From: Pseudomonas sp. ISL-84
GTDB taxonomy: Bacteria; Bacillota; Bacilli; Bacillales; Cytobacillaceae
Assembly (NCBI GenBank): GCA_018613035.1
Contig: JAGGRA010000031.1
Coordinates: 1 to 64,000, forward strand
Length of the DNA stretch: 64,000 bases
Reading direction: 5' to 3'
The notes under the pieces are model-generated. The model searched no databases. It had not been told where the DNA came from and worked only from the letters and a program-made list of their open reading frames with translations. A program made the translations under genes and the position numbers. Numbering within the stretch: the first letter of the stretch is position 1; the number at the start of each line of letters is the position of its first letter. Of this stretch, positions 10,231-19,446 are shown one piece after another.

Positions 10231-10250
10231 TATTATGACTTGGTACTAAT
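10231..10250 (-). promoter_or_regulatory. Candidate FapR operator upstream of fabH
   Basis: On the minus strand ATTAGTACC is followed by AAGTCATAATA. The first half matches the FapR box half-site TTAGTACC perfectly; the second half is degenerate. FapR is known to repress fabHA-fabF in B. subtilis in response to malonyl-CoA, so location and half-site agree, but the weak second half keeps confidence moderate. Confidence 0.5.
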
Positions 10251-10383
10251 TTTATCAAAAATAGTTATAAAAACGCAACACTTTTTAAACACTGCCCTTT
10301 ATCTTACTCCACAAATGTCCATACGCAACAGAAGCTTCCTACATATGTTGTTATATAGGCATCTGAAAGGAGGAGGACCGCAT

Positions 10384-10746
10384 ATGCAAGATGAGGAATA
10401 CAATATCAAAGACGAAGATGAACAAGAGACAGACCCGTTTACCCAATTCTTGTTCGGACCAAATGCGAGAAGAAACAGGCACCTGGAGGAAGAAAAGCAG
10501 GGTGAAGAAGATTTTGAAAAAGATCTTGAAAGAAGAAGCAGGCATCAGAATGATGACTGGCTGTTTGGCGGAAGCCGGCGCCCTCAAGAGGATGACAGTT
10601 TAAACGGAAAGGTAAATCATTTACTTAACAACATTAATTACGAGGAACTTATGAACAACATAGACACACTCATGACATCAGCCAGTCAGTTAAAGCCATT
10701 GCTGAAAAAAGCTAGCCCGTTCCTTGAACAGTTTTTGAAGAAATAA
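10384..10746 (+). CDS. Small charged protein of unknown function
   Basis: 120-aa soluble protein that I do not recognise. An excellent ribosome site AAAGGAGGAGG lies before the ATG; the longer frame reaching back to 9991 is antisense to fabH and is not used. The N-terminal two-thirds is hydrophilic and rich in Glu, Asp and Arg, likely disordered. The C-terminal 40 residues (NHLLNNINYEELMNNIDTLM and onward) are amphipathic and could be a helical module. It is divergent from fabH, in the place where B. subtilis has yjzB, but I cannot establish homology. A strong terminator follows at once, so it is monocistronic. Confidence 0.7.
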   Translation: MQDEEYNIKDEDEQETDPFTQFLFGPNARRNRHLEEEKQGEEDFEKDLERRSRHQNDDWLFGGSRRPQEDDSLNGKVNHLLNNINYEELMNNIDTLMTSASQLKPLLKKASPFLEQFLKK

Positions 10747-10753
10747 GTTGAGA

Positions 10754-10780
10754 GGATGAAGAGGGGACTCTTCATCCTTT
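10754..10780 (+). terminator. Terminator after the 10384-10746 gene
   Basis: A 10-bp perfect stem GGATGAAGAG (10754-10763) with CTCTTCATCC (10768-10777) is followed by TTTT. Confidence 0.85.
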
Positions 10781-10860
10781 TAGGCTGGGAATATCGCTAG
10801 CACTTACAAAATTCAGCGGGCTGCACACACCTTCTTATAACACCTCACCACAACAAAAGA

Positions 10861-10882
10861 AACCAGCCCCCACAGGCTGGTT
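10861..10882 (-). terminator. Terminator after comZ
   Basis: AACCAGCC (10861-10868) pairs with GGCTGGTT (10875-10882), just beyond the comZ stop. The minus-strand continuation is T-rich (TTCTTTTGTTG). Confidence 0.75.
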
Positions 10883-10889
10883 CCTCCAT

Positions 10890-11084
10890 TTAATCATTTT
10901 CTTTCAGTGCGTCTGCTTTGCCCATTTCGTAGGCTTCGTTCATAACTTTAGTGAAGAGGTTCATGAATGGCTGGATCATTTCCATGGAAAGTTCGATGCC
11001 TGCTTCGTCCAGTTGTTGTTTGGCTTCAGGCATGTATTTCATGGCGATTTGCATGAATTCCATTGTTTTATCGTTTGGCTGCAT
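10890..11084 (-). CDS. comZ: ComZ-like competence regulator
   Basis: 64-aa cytosolic protein. The core AMKYMPEAKQQLDEAGIELS and the IQPFMNLFTKVMNEAYEMGK segment are those of ComZ, a small negative modulator of competence (comG) expression in B. subtilis. It follows med by about 30 bp on the same strand, matching the B. subtilis med-comZ pair, and ends at a terminator. Assignment rests on sequence recognition plus synteny; whether this organism is naturally competent cannot be told from this. Confidence 0.9.
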   Translation of the reverse strand: MQPNDKTMEFMQIAMKYMPEAKQQLDEAGIELSMEMIQPFMNLFTKVMNEAYEMGKADALKEND

Positions 11085-11116
11085 CTGGTGGTACCTCCTA
11101 TGTATCGTTCTGTTTT

Positions 11117-12076
11117 TTATTCATTTGGCAGTTTGCCTGTCTTTTTGTACTCTTCAATGGCAGCATTTAATTCCTTTTTGAACTCTTCGTCTACAATAGG
11201 GCTGAACTTTCCTAGTGAGATGACTTCATCTTGAAAATCAAAGGAAAGGTTTCCCGAATCCAATTCACCTTTGTTGAATTTCTCTGCCACTAATTCATAC
11301 AAAACATCGACATGCTGTACTGTGCTTGTTAGGACGACTGATTCGCCCAGGTCGGACTGATCGGATATAAAGCCGATGGCATACAGTCCTTTTTCTTTTA
11401 GTTTTTCGATAACAGGAACATTATACCCATCACCGGCAGGATAGACAACATCAGTGTCTTTGGAAATGAGCTTATCGAGCAGTTTAATAGCCTTTTGGTC
11501 ATTGTCCCAGTTCCCGACATATTGGATTTCTACATTAACATTTTTATTAGCATGATTGGCACCTTCATAGAATCCTTCTACTTCTGGCTGCCATTCAAAT
11601 GCCGCAAGTACGCCAACAGTTTCTGTTTTGGTCACATGGCCAGCTACCATGCCCCCGAAAAAGCCCATCGCATAAGCTTCAAAATTTAAGCTGGTTGTAT
11701 TGTCTTTTTTGGCGTTTCCATTAAAACTGACAAAATGGATATGTGGATATTTTTTTGAGATGTTATTAAAGTATTCCACGTATTCATTGCCATGGCCGAA
11801 AATCAGATTTACACCTTTTTGGTCAAACTCTTTGACAGCCCTTTCTACGACCATCTCGGAGTTCATGCCTTCTTTATAAAAAACCTCTACATTATATTGG
11901 GATTGAATCTTTAACATTCCTTTATAGCCTTTGGTTCCCCATACCTGGTCGTTCACTGTATCGGGTACTAATAATCCAGCTTTCTCAAGTTTTCCCGTGG
12001 ACATTGCTTGTCCGCAGGAGACCAATAAAAGAAGGCACAAAAGAAGGATCCCAAATTTCTTTATTGTCTTATGCAT
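11117..12076 (-). CDS. med: Med, BMP-family lipoprotein regulator
   Basis: 319-aa protein of the basic-membrane-protein (PnrA/TmpC) fold, known in B. subtilis as Med, a positive regulator of comK. It begins with a signal peptide ending in the lipobox LVSC, so the mature protein is probably surface-anchored. The ligand domain shows GLLVPDTVNDQVWGTKGYKG and the conserved FGHGNEY. I start at MHKTIKKFG because that gives the signal peptide; AAAAAGGAG abuts the ATG too closely, with GAGGCGG at a better distance, so an upstream start (12130) remains possible. Upstream of comZ as in B. subtilis. Confidence 0.85.
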   Translation of the reverse strand: MHKTIKKFGILLLCLLLLVSCGQAMSTGKLEKAGLLVPDTVNDQVWGTKGYKGMLKIQSQYNVEVFYKEGMNSEMVVERAVKEFDQKGVNLIFGHGNEYVEYFNNISKKYPHIHFVSFNGNAKKDNTTSLNFEAYAMGFFGGMVAGHVTKTETVGVLAAFEWQPEVEGFYEGANHANKNVNVEIQYVGNWDNDQKAIKLLDKLISKDTDVVYPAGDGYNVPVIEKLKEKGLYAIGFISDQSDLGESVVLTSTVQHVDVLYELVAEKFNKGELDSGNLSFDFQDEVISLGKFSPIVDEEFKKELNAAIEEYKKTGKLPNE

Positions 12077-12210
12077 CTCCTTTTTCTCCGCCTCTCTGTA
12101 AAAGCTGCTTTCCGCTTTCACTTCATACATGATGGTAAGTCCGGTTTATTTTACCAAACTATTTTAATTCTACCTTGTCTATATGGTAATTGGAATGATT
12201 TTTTTCTTAT

Positions 12211-13044
12211 TCAATACCCATTCCTGTTCAATAAGGTATTTAAGTGTCTCCTTTGCTTTTCCAGGCCCTCTGAGAAATTTACTGAATTCTTCACTGTTTT
12301 TTCTATTATTTTACCTTTTCCCAAGTCATCGTATCTGTGATTCTTGCTATATTCTAATGACAAATATTCAGCGCATTTTTGCCAATGACCCGGGAGGCTG
12401 CTTTTTAATAAATAGGCTCCTCCTTGCATTTGATCTGCTTCCTCTATTATGGAATGAATGAGATCATCTATAAAAATAGCATCATGATTCCACTCCCGGT
12501 TACTTAATACTGTCCTTTTTCGATCAGCTAAAGCCTGATGAAAGATAAATTCCTCCGGCTGCCAGGGACCATAAACCGCAGGCAGATAAAAGGAATATAC
12601 TACAATGTTATTTTCTTTAAGAAGTTCAATCGCTGTTTCACAGCGGCTGTGTGCCCGGTTTATATCTTTCTGCCACTGAAGCGGGAATAGAAACACAATT
12701 TTAGAACGGTATTTCTTCAATTCATTCAAATTATTAATAAAATATTTCTCTATAAGCTCATTTTCTCTTAAAGAGAAAAGATTATTCTTTATATAGAGAT
12801 CATAAAAATCAATAAAGAGTACTGAATCTTCCTGTATTTCCTTTGTAGTTTCCAGCCATTCAGAGTAGTTCATTTCATAGAAATTTGCATTGCGCCCAAT
12901 TTCCAAACGCTTCTCGTTTAGATAAGGTTCTTCCTCCCCATTATTAATATGGATTCCATCTATCATACAGCCCTGATCAAGCAGAAATTTACACAGGCTG
13001 AATCCAACGAATTCAAATGTACCTAATATTACTGCCCTGTCCAT
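12211..13044 (-). CDS. NAD-dependent epimerase/dehydratase-like protein (YjaV-like position)
   Basis: 277-aa protein with a degraded N-terminal Rossmann motif (AVILGTFEFVGFSLCKFLLDQG) and a C-terminal short-chain-epimerase style FYLPAVYGPWQP and IDDLIHSII. The glycine motif is poor (GTFEFVG instead of GxxGxxG) and a YxxxK pair is not obvious, so it may have lost dehydrogenase activity. Good ribosome site GAGGAGG. It lies between the hydrolase-like gene and med, where B. subtilis has yjaV. Function unknown; possibly a regulatory or binding member of the family. Confidence 0.7.
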   Translation of the reverse strand: MDRAVILGTFEFVGFSLCKFLLDQGCMIDGIHINNGEEEPYLNEKRLEIGRNANFYEMNYSEWLETTKEIQEDSVLFIDFYDLYIKNNLFSLRENELIEKYFINNLNELKKYRSKIVFLFPLQWQKDINRAHSRCETAIELLKENNIVVYSFYLPAVYGPWQPEEFIFHQALADRKRTVLSNREWNHDAIFIDDLIHSIIEEADQMQGGAYLLKSSLPGHWQKCAEYLSLEYSKNHRYDDLGKGKIIEKTVKNSVNFSEGLEKQRRHLNTLLNRNGY

Positions 13045-13125
13045 CTTTTATCCTCCTCAAAGCATACTCAATGTATCCTATGCTTTAGGGATTGTATTTA
13101 TTTCTTAGCATCACAAAGGCGACTG

Positions 13126-13863
13126 CTATAGCTCCTTTTCATATTTTCTAAAGAAGCTCGTTATTTGAGAAGAAATCCGCTGTTTTTTGTCAGGAAGCAT
13201 ATAAAAAACAGTTATGGGGGCATTTTCATTTTCCCATTTTACAGACCTTTTTTTCAAATAGTCTGATTGCTTATATGCTCTTCCACCTGAAAGAATTTGA
13301 ATGATTCTAACAGGGACTTTAAGTCCTTCTGTGAGATTTTCTTCATGGCTGCTTAGTACGTCAGCTATTTTCCCAGTCTCAATTTCATAAGAAAATGCAA
13401 GCTCCTTTAAAAGTTTTTTATAAAAGAATTTATGCTCCTTTTCCTGTTCTAAATGATGCTTTAATGACACTATCGGATTAATTAGTACCGCTGAACGTAT
13501 CATTTGGTCCATTGCACGGATTAATTTTAGAGCGACGAGAGATCCCATACCTTCAGCGATAATGTGAATTTTTTCATTTATAATTTCTGTTCGGACTATA
13601 TGCTCGTATAAACATTTAGCATTATCGACTGCTTTATCACTGCCCCAGTTTCTCCCGTAAAGGTTGGAATAAAAAACGGTATAGCCTTGTTCCCTAAGTT
13701 TCCTGATTAATGAGTGCTTCCCTTCATTTTGTGTCCAAAAGCTGCTGTTCTCATCAACAAAGTGCCTATCATCCCCAATAATCAGAATTCCGAAACCACT
13801 TGGTTTATCTGGGTAATGAATCATGCACCATTCGGTATCCAATTGAAAGTTCCGGCTTTCCAT
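13126..13863 (-). CDS. Alpha/beta-hydrolase-like protein (YjaU-like position)
   Basis: 245-aa protein with an alpha/beta hydrolase core: a nucleophile elbow GMGSL around residues 105-109 (usual G-x-S-x-G is G-M-G-S-L with Ser shifted) and a preceding strand IHIIAEGMG. The canonical elbow is altered, so catalytic activity is uncertain. Start chosen at MESRNFQLD because AAAGGAG lies seven bases upstream; an ATG nine codons earlier has no such site. Adjacent to the epimerase-like gene, in the position of B. subtilis yjaU. No substrate can be inferred. Confidence 0.65.
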   Translation of the reverse strand: MESRNFQLDTEWCMIHYPDKPSGFGILIIGDDRHFVDENSSFWTQNEGKHSLIRKLREQGYTVFYSNLYGRNWGSDKAVDNAKCLYEHIVRTEIINEKIHIIAEGMGSLVALKLIRAMDQMIRSAVLINPIVSLKHHLEQEKEHKFFYKKLLKELAFSYEIETGKIADVLSSHEENLTEGLKVPVRIIQILSGGRAYKQSDYLKKRSVKWENENAPITVFYMLPDKKQRISSQITSFFRKYEKEL

Positions 13864-14109
13864 AGTAAAACTCCTTTGCAGTTTGTTCATAATAATGTAT
13901 GTATATATAAATAAAATGAAAGGGAGATTTGCCCAGTTTTAGACAAGTTCAACATCCTGCCAGCTTCCAGCTTTCTTTTTATATTTTCGTTTTCCTCTTA
14001 ATAGGACCATCCACTGAAAAGTACTTGTGTATGTTGTAAAAATCAATTTATTTATTGAACAGCTTATGCTAATATGAAAAGGGATTTAATTATGTTAGAG
14101 GTGAAATGG

Positions 14110-14301
14110 ATGAAATTCTTTTGGACATTTTTCTGGACTTTCCTTCTTGTTCAAATGTTAACGTACGTGGTTTCTTCGATGCTTGGAGCGCATTATGATT
14201 TTGTAACCGGCAGCATCCTGGCAGTTGGAACATCTATCCTAATTTTTGTTGTTGCTTCGATTATTCCTGAGGGGCCAGCTGGGAAAGAAGGACTTCACTA
14301 A
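14110..14301 (+). CDS. yjzD: YjzD-like DUF2929 small membrane protein
   Basis: 63-aa protein with two hydrophobic segments (about 4-22 and 33-52), likely two membrane spans, and the DUF2929 pattern FFWTFFWTFLLVQML. Start placed at 14110, preceded by AGAGGTG; an in-frame ATG at 14074 would add a charged tail without a site. It lies between the yjaU-like gene and clpB; in B. subtilis yjzD sits between yjzC and yjaU, so clpB appears inserted here. Function unknown. Confidence 0.8.
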   Translation: MKFFWTFFWTFLLVQMLTYVVSSMLGAHYDFVTGSILAVGTSILIFVVASIIPEGPAGKEGLH

Positions 14302-14335
14302 TCAGAGGCAATTCTTCAGAGATTATGCCGACTTT

Positions 14336-14373
14336 AAAAGAGTCATCCTGACGTCTGTCAGGATGATTCTTTT
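14336..14373. terminator. Bidirectional terminator between yjzD and clpB
   Basis: A 17-bp near-perfect stem (14336-14352 with 14357-14373), GC-rich at its centre, has A and T runs on its two flanks. It serves the convergent yjzD and clpB. Confidence 0.88.
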
Positions 14374-14386
14374 AATTTAGCCGGAT

Positions 14387-16984
14387 TTATTTTATCACTA
14401 GCTCTATTTTTCCGCTGTCAGCAGAAATAACAACTTCACTATGGTCCTGGATTTGTCCTGCTATTATTTTTCTTGCCAGGGCTGTTTCTACATTTCTTTG
14501 GATAAAACGCTTCAGCGGCCTTGCTCCATAGACAGGATCGAATGCGTTTTCTGCAATATATTCCTTTGCGTTCTCATTTATACTAAGCTTAATATGCTGG
14601 TCCGATAATCTTGATTTGAGCTCAGTTACTAATTTAGAAACAATTTCTTTTATTTCATTCAGCGCCAAAGGCTTAAACAAGATCATTTCGTCCACTCTGT
14701 TTAAGAATTCAGGACGGAAATGGCTGCGCAGATTCCCCATTACTTTGCTTCTGGTTTCTTCATTTATTTCTTCCCTCTCTGAACGTTCCAGCAGAAAATG
14801 AGAACCGATATTGGAAGTCATGATAATGACAGTATTTTTAAAGTCTACTGTCCTTCCCTGCGAATCTGTGATCCGTCCATCATCGAGCATTTGAAGCAGG
14901 ATATTAAATACTTCCGGATGGGCCTTCTCAATTTCATCCAGCAGGATAACAGAATAAGGCTTTCTTCGGACTGCCTCTGTAAGCTGTCCGCCTTCCTCAT
15001 ATCCTACATACCCCGGAGGTGCTCCAATCAATCTTGAAACAGCATGTTTTTCCATATATTCGGACATGTCGATCCGAATAATCTGCTCTTCACTATCAAA
15101 CAGTGATTGAGCCAGGGCTTTAGCGAGCTCTGTTTTCCCTACTCCGGTCGGTCCCAGGAAAATAAATGAACCAATCGGACGATTGGGATCTTTTATACCT
15201 GCCCTGGCTCTTAAAACTGCGTCAGAAACAAGCTGGACAGCTTCATCCTGGCCAATTACTCTCTCGTGTAAAATGCTTTCGAGCCGCAGAAGTTTCTCCC
15301 TTTCTCCTTCTACAAGCTTTGCGACTGGAATCCCAGTCCATCTTGCAACAATGCCAGCAATTTCTTCTTCAGTAACTTCCTCTCTTAAAAGCCTCTCACC
15401 TTGATTCTCATTAACGGCATTTTCCATGTCCCTTAGCTCTTTTTCCAGAGAAGGGATTTTTCCGTGGCGAAGTTCGGCAGCCTTATTTAAATCGTAATTA
15501 TTTTCGGCTTCTTCCAGATCCCGGCGCATTTTTTCAAGCTGTTCCCGCTTTTCCTGCACTTTCTGAATGCCTTCCTTTTCAAGCTGCCATTTTGCTTTCA
15601 TGCTGTTGGCCTGATCTTTTAATTCTGCAAGCTCCTTCTGGAGAACAGAAAGCCTTGCTTTGCTTGCTTCATCATTTTCTTTCCTTAGTGCAGCTTCCTC
15701 AATTTCCAGCTGCATTACCCGCCTTGTTACTTCATCCAATTCAGAAGGCATGGAATCGATTTCCGTCCTAATCATGGCACATGCCTCATCAACTATATCA
15801 ATCGCTTTATCCGGCAAAAAGCGATCTGTAATATAGCGATCGGATAATGTTGAAGCAGCTACCAGGGCTCTATCGTGAATATTGACCCCATGATGTATTT
15901 CAAAACGCTCTTTTAGACCCCTTAAAATGGAGATGGTATCTTCTACATCCGGCTCCTGTACTAACACCTGCTGAAAGCGACGTTCAAGTGCCGGATCCTT
16001 TTCAATATATTTCCTGTGCTCTTCAAGTGTTGTCGCACCAATGCAGTGCAGTTCTCCTCTCGCAAGCATTGGCTTTAGCATATTCCCTGCATCCATGGCT
16101 CCTTCGGTTTTACCTGCTCCCACAATTGTATGCAGTTCATCGATAAAAAGGAGGATTCTGCCTTCGCTTTTTTTCACTTCATTCAGAACAGCCTTCAATC
16201 TTTCCTCAAATTCACCCCTGAACTTTGCACCAGCAATCAGGGCACTCATATCTAATGCAAAAATGGTTTTGTCCTTTAAGCCCTCTGGAACATCCCTGCG
16301 GACAATCCGCTGTGCCAGGCCTTCTACTAAAGCTGTTTTACCTACACCCGGTTCACCGATGAGAACAGGGTTGTTCTTGGTTTTCCTTGAAAGGATGCGA
16401 ATCACATGTCGGATTTCACTGTCCCTGCCGATAACCGGATCAACCTTCCCTTCCTTAACCTCTGCAACAAGATCTCTTCCGTATTTTTTCAATGCTTCAT
16501 ATGTGGATTCTGGATTTTGAGATGTCACTCTTTGATTCCCCCTGATTTCCTTAATGGCATTCTCCACTTTTTCTTTATTGATACCATATGATTTTAAAAT
16601 GGCTGCCGAGTCCGATTCTGCTTCTGCAGCTGATGCTATAAAAACATGTTCTACAGACATGTATTCGTCTTCATATTCCTTCATAAACCTTTCCGTTTCT
16701 GCCAGGAGGCGCTGCAATTTACCGGTAATATACAGCTTGCCTTGTTCAGCTCCTGACCCTGACACTTGGGGTTTTTTCCGTAAAGCTTCATGCATTTTAT
16801 TTATGAAAGAATCGGCAGGAATCTGTAATTTAGACAGGATCGATTTAATCAGGTTATCCTCCTGATCCATTAAGGCCAGGAATAAATGGGCTTCATCTAC
16901 TTCCTGATGATGTTCCCTTGTGGCAATTGACTGTGCATTCAACAATCCTTCCTGCATCCGCTCTGTCATTCGATTAAGATCCAT
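14387..16984 (-). CDS. clpB: ATP-dependent disaggregase ClpB
   Basis: 865-aa Hsp100 chaperone that threads aggregated proteins with help from DnaK. Clp-N repeats (about 1-150), AAA1 with Walker [11 protein letters not shown] and Walker [11 protein letters not shown], a coiled-coil M domain (about 410-520), and AAA2 with [10 protein letters not shown] and [12 protein letters not shown]. No ClpP-binding IGF loop was noticed and the M domain has the long ClpB form, so ClpB not ClpC. Start at [13 protein letters not shown], with AAAGGAGGG upstream. A promoter and a perfect CtsR operator precede it. From memory B. subtilis lacks clpB, so its place between yjzC and yjzD is notable. Confidence 0.96.
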   Translation of the reverse strand: MDLNRMTERMQEGLLNAQSIATREHHQEVDEAHLFLALMDQEDNLIKSILSKLQIPADSFINKMHEALRKKPQVSGSGAEQGKLYITGKLQRLLAETERFMKEYEDEYMSVEHVFIASAAEAESDSAAILKSYGINKEKVENAIKEIRGNQRVTSQNPESTYEALKKYGRDLVAEVKEGKVDPVIGRDSEIRHVIRILSRKTKNNPVLIGEPGVGKTALVEGLAQRIVRRDVPEGLKDKTIFALDMSALIAGAKFRGEFEERLKAVLNEVKKSEGRILLFIDELHTIVGAGKTEGAMDAGNMLKPMLARGELHCIGATTLEEHRKYIEKDPALERRFQQVLVQEPDVEDTISILRGLKERFEIHHGVNIHDRALVAASTLSDRYITDRFLPDKAIDIVDEACAMIRTEIDSMPSELDEVTRRVMQLEIEEAALRKENDEASKARLSVLQKELAELKDQANSMKAKWQLEKEGIQKVQEKREQLEKMRRDLEEAENNYDLNKAAELRHGKIPSLEKELRDMENAVNENQGERLLREEVTEEEIAGIVARWTGIPVAKLVEGEREKLLRLESILHERVIGQDEAVQLVSDAVLRARAGIKDPNRPIGSFIFLGPTGVGKTELAKALAQSLFDSEEQIIRIDMSEYMEKHAVSRLIGAPPGYVGYEEGGQLTEAVRRKPYSVILLDEIEKAHPEVFNILLQMLDDGRITDSQGRTVDFKNTVIIMTSNIGSHFLLERSEREEINEETRSKVMGNLRSHFRPEFLNRVDEMILFKPLALNEIKEIVSKLVTELKSRLSDQHIKLSINENAKEYIAENAFDPVYGARPLKRFIQRNVETALARKIIAGQIQDHSEVVISADSGKIELVIK

Positions 16985-17000
16985 TATAAGAGCCCTCCTT

Positions 17001-17054
17001 TTTGACCTTCTTTGACCTTTACTTTTATTATAATCCAATTTCTGCTTATGTAAA
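17001..17054 (-). promoter_or_regulatory. clpB promoter with CtsR operator
   Basis: On the minus strand TTTACA (17054-17049), a 16-bp spacer and TATAAT (17032-17027) form a vegetative promoter. Downstream, GGTCAAAGAAGGTCAAA (17017-17001) matches the CtsR direct-repeat operator (RGTCAAANANRGTCAAA) at every defined position and sits over the start region before the ribosome site. This predicts heat-shock derepression by CtsR. Confidence 0.92.
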
Positions 17055-17187
17055 GTTTTCTGCAGTCAAATGCTTTAAGATGGTTAGCAATGCTTTATCC
17101 TCCATGGAGCGAGATGTGGCAAGGTTGATTAGTCAGATTGAAAGGAGGCAAACAGCGAAAAGTTAAGACGATTTGCAAAAAACTGAA

Positions 17188-17210
17188 AGCCATCCACAAA
17201 TGGGATGGCT
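17188..17210 (-). terminator. Probable terminator after yjzC
   Basis: AGCCATCC (17188-17195) pairs with GGATGGCT (17203-17210). On the minus strand a T-rich stretch (TTTCAGTTTTTT) follows. It lies about 50 bp past the yjzC stop. Confidence 0.65.
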
Positions 17211-17259
17211 CGAGAAGTTTCTTATGCTTTTTCCCCATTTTGCTAATGGCTAATCAGAT

Positions 17260-17439
17260 TTAAGGCTTTCTTTTATATGTCCAGACGCGGTTATGGTTGG
17301 AAGCCTCCGGAAATTGGTCTCCGGCTCTCAATTTAAGCATTTGAGGGTTATTGACGTTGCTTCCTGTTTCACCGATTTCAATATAAATTCCATTGTTCGG
17401 CGCTTTTTGCCCTGGCTTAAATTGTCTATTTTGCCCCAT
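17260..17439 (-). CDS. yjzC: YjzC-like small protein
   Basis: 59-aa soluble protein too short for usual ORF cut-offs. It reads MGQNRQFKPGQKAPNNGIY at the start and ends FPEASNHNRVWTYKRKP. The ATG is preceded by the strong site AAAGGAGG at good spacing. I recognise it as YjzC, a small conserved Bacillus protein of unknown function that lies next to argF in B. subtilis; here uppP has been placed between them. Hydrophilic, no membrane segment, no cysteines. Function unknown. Confidence 0.88.
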   Translation of the reverse strand: MGQNRQFKPGQKAPNNGIYIEIGETGSNVNNPQMLKLRAGDQFPEASNHNRVWTYKRKP

Positions 17440-17638
17440 GCAAATACCTCCTTTAATCTTAAATCATTTTTTATTATTTCCACTCAAGGTTTCCTCATGT
17501 GTGTAACTATTGGCATTGGCTTTCCTAATAAGAATTTATTTTCCTTATTTTTGCAATAGGCCTGTTATTACTTTACACATTCGTGCTTATTATAGTTAAA
17601 TGAGAAGGTATGAGATTTCATAGTTGGAGGATTTATAA

Positions 17639-18451
17639 GTGGAAGATTTTTTCTTATTGCTGAAATATTTATTTTTAGGACTATTTCAAGGTTTTACCGA
17701 GCCAATTCCGATTTCTTCAAGTGGACACTTGGAGATTGCTGAGTATTTTTTCGGGCTTGAAATTAAAGGCATGAGTTTCGCATTGCTCGTAAATACTGCC
17801 TCGCTATTTGCTGTTCTAATTATCTATCGCGAAGATATTATGAGGCTGATAAGCAATGGGCTTGCTTATATTACGACAAAAGATAAACGGGCGGAAGCTG
17901 ACTTTCGATTTATTATTTACTTAATTATTGGAACGATACCTGCAGGTGTAATTGGAATATTATTTGAAGATTTTATTGATGAGAATCTCGCGAGCATTAA
18001 AACTGTAGGCATAACACTTATTGTTACCGGTCTTGCGCTGTGGCTAATCCGTAATATGAAGGGCCGCAAGAATGATGCTGAATTATCCGTGAAAGATGCG
18101 ATTATCGTAGGCCTTGCCCAGGCAGTTGCCCTAATACCGGGCATCAGCCGCTCTGGCGCAACAATCGTTGCGGCAATGGGTCTTGGGATGAAACAGGAAA
18201 CAGCTTTACGATTTTCTTTCCTGCTGTATATACCCGTAAGTGTCGGCGGTATGATTCTGGGCTTTAACGATATTATAAAAGACCCGAATTTAACTGACTA
18301 TGCCCTACCTTATACACTTGCCTTTTTTGCATCTCTTGTTGCTTCCTACTTCTCCCTGAAGTGGTTTATGAACATTATGGCTAAAGGGAATCTGAAATAT
18401 TTTGCCATTTACTGTTTTATTGTAGGGCCACTAGTTTATTTTCTGTCTTAA
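17639..18451 (+). CDS. uppP: Undecaprenyl-diphosphatase UppP (BacA)
   Basis: 270-aa polytopic membrane enzyme that dephosphorylates undecaprenyl diphosphate to recycle the carrier lipid for cell-wall synthesis; in other species excess gives bacitracin resistance. The two family motifs are present: [14 protein letters not shown] near the N-terminus (with catalytic Glu) and [10 protein letters not shown] at about 166-175. About eight membrane spans. The start is GTG with GGAGG upstream. It is convergent to argF and ends at a shared perfect palindrome. It is not in the B. subtilis arrangement of this locus. Confidence 0.93.
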   Translation: MEDFFLLLKYLFLGLFQGFTEPIPISSSGHLEIAEYFFGLEIKGMSFALLVNTASLFAVLIIYREDIMRLISNGLAYITTKDKRAEADFRFIIYLIIGTIPAGVIGILFEDFIDENLASIKTVGITLIVTGLALWLIRNMKGRKNDAELSVKDAIIVGLAQAVALIPGISRSGATIVAAMGLGMKQETALRFSFLLYIPVSVGGMILGFNDIIKDPNLTDYALPYTLAFFASLVASYFSLKWFMNIMAKGNLKYFAIYCFIVGPLVYFLS

Positions 18452-18459
18452 TATGCAAA

Positions 18460-18483
18460 AGCCATCTCCAGCTGGAGATGGCT
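18460..18483. terminator. Bidirectional terminator between uppP and argF
   Basis: A 24-bp perfect palindrome (AGCCATCTCCAG and its complement) is flanked by AAAA on the left and TTTCTT on the right, between the convergent stops. Confidence 0.9.
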
Positions 18484-18489
18484 TTCTTA

Positions 18490-19446
18490 TTATAAAATTT
18501 CTGAAAGAACCGCTTTTTGTACATGGAGCCGGTTTCCTGCCTGTTGGAAGACTTCAGAGTTGCTGCCGTCAATGACTCCTGCTGTGACTTCCTCACCGCG
18601 ATGAGCAGGCAAGCAGTGTAAAAAGACGTAATCTTTTTTAGCTTTTTGGACAAGATATTCATTAACCTGGTATTGTGCAAAATCTTTAAGCCTTTGCTCA
18701 TTTTCGGCTTCCTGTCCCATACTCGTCCAGACGTCTGTATAAATCGCATCGGAATCTTTAACTGCTTCCTCAGCATTATGGGAGACCTTAACTTCGGAAC
18801 CGCTTTGTGCCGCGAATTCTTTTGATATCTTTAGAACTGATGGGTCTGGCTCGTAGCCTTCCGGGCATGCAATGGTGATATTAACGCCCATTTTAGCGGA
18901 AGCAATCATCAGTGAATGCGCTACATTATTGCCATCACCGACATAAACCAGTGTTTGCCCTTCCAAGGTTCCTTTCTTCTCCTGTATGGTTAAAAGATCG
19001 GCCAATGCCTGACATGGGTGGTATAGGTCTGTCAGGCCGTTAATTACCGGAATTGTTGCATGATGGGCGAGTTGTTTTATCTTTTCATGCGAGAAAGTGC
19101 GTATCATGATAGCATCAACGTACTGCGACAGTACTTTGGCGGTATCCGCAATGCTCTCTCCTCTTCCCAGCTGCAAATCCTGGCTATTAAGGTAGAGGGC
19201 ATGGCCTCCCAGCTGAATCATGCCTGCTTCAAACGAAACTCTCGTGCGGGTTGATGATTTTTCGAAGATCATCCCGAGAATTTTTCCTTTAAGAGGGGAA
19301 GATGTTTCCCCTTGCAAATGTGCATCTTTTAATTGCTTTGCTTTTTCTAAGAGGCCTTTAATTTCCTCAGACGAAAAATCGGCAAGAGTTAAAAAATCCT
19401 TTCCTGTTATATTAAGACTCTTTTCGGCCGCCTGAATTGATATCAT
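18490..19446 (-). CDS. argF: Ornithine carbamoyltransferase
   Basis: 318-aa cytosolic enzyme that makes citrulline from ornithine and carbamoyl phosphate. All signature motifs are present: SSTRTRVSFE (carbamoyl phosphate binding), LYHPCQALADLLT, and HCLPAHRGEEV with the reactive Cys. The start at MISIQAAEKS is set by AGGAAGTGAG and by the ATGA overlap with carB, which implies translational coupling. Last gene of argCJBD-carAB-argF, the B. subtilis order. An anabolic OTC is implied by context. Confidence 0.96.
   Translation of the reverse strand: MISIQAAEKSLNITGKDFLTLADFSSEEIKGLLEKAKQLKDAHLQGETSSPLKGKILGMIFEKSSTRTRVSFEAGMIQLGGHALYLNSQDLQLGRGESIADTAKVLSQYVDAIMIRTFSHEKIKQLAHHATIPVINGLTDLYHPCQALADLLTIQEKKGTLEGQTLVYVGDGNNVAHSLMIASAKMGVNITIACPEGYEPDPSVLKISKEFAAQSGSEVKVSHNAEEAVKDSDAIYTDVWTSMGQEAENEQRLKDFAQYQVNEYLVQKAKKDYVFLHCLPAHRGEEVTAGVIDGSNSEVFQQAGNRLHVQKAVLSEIL

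Noticed and set aside
16041-16520. 159-aa plus-strand ORF
   Set aside because: Antisense to clpB and Ser/Pro-rich, typical of a reverse-frame artefact.
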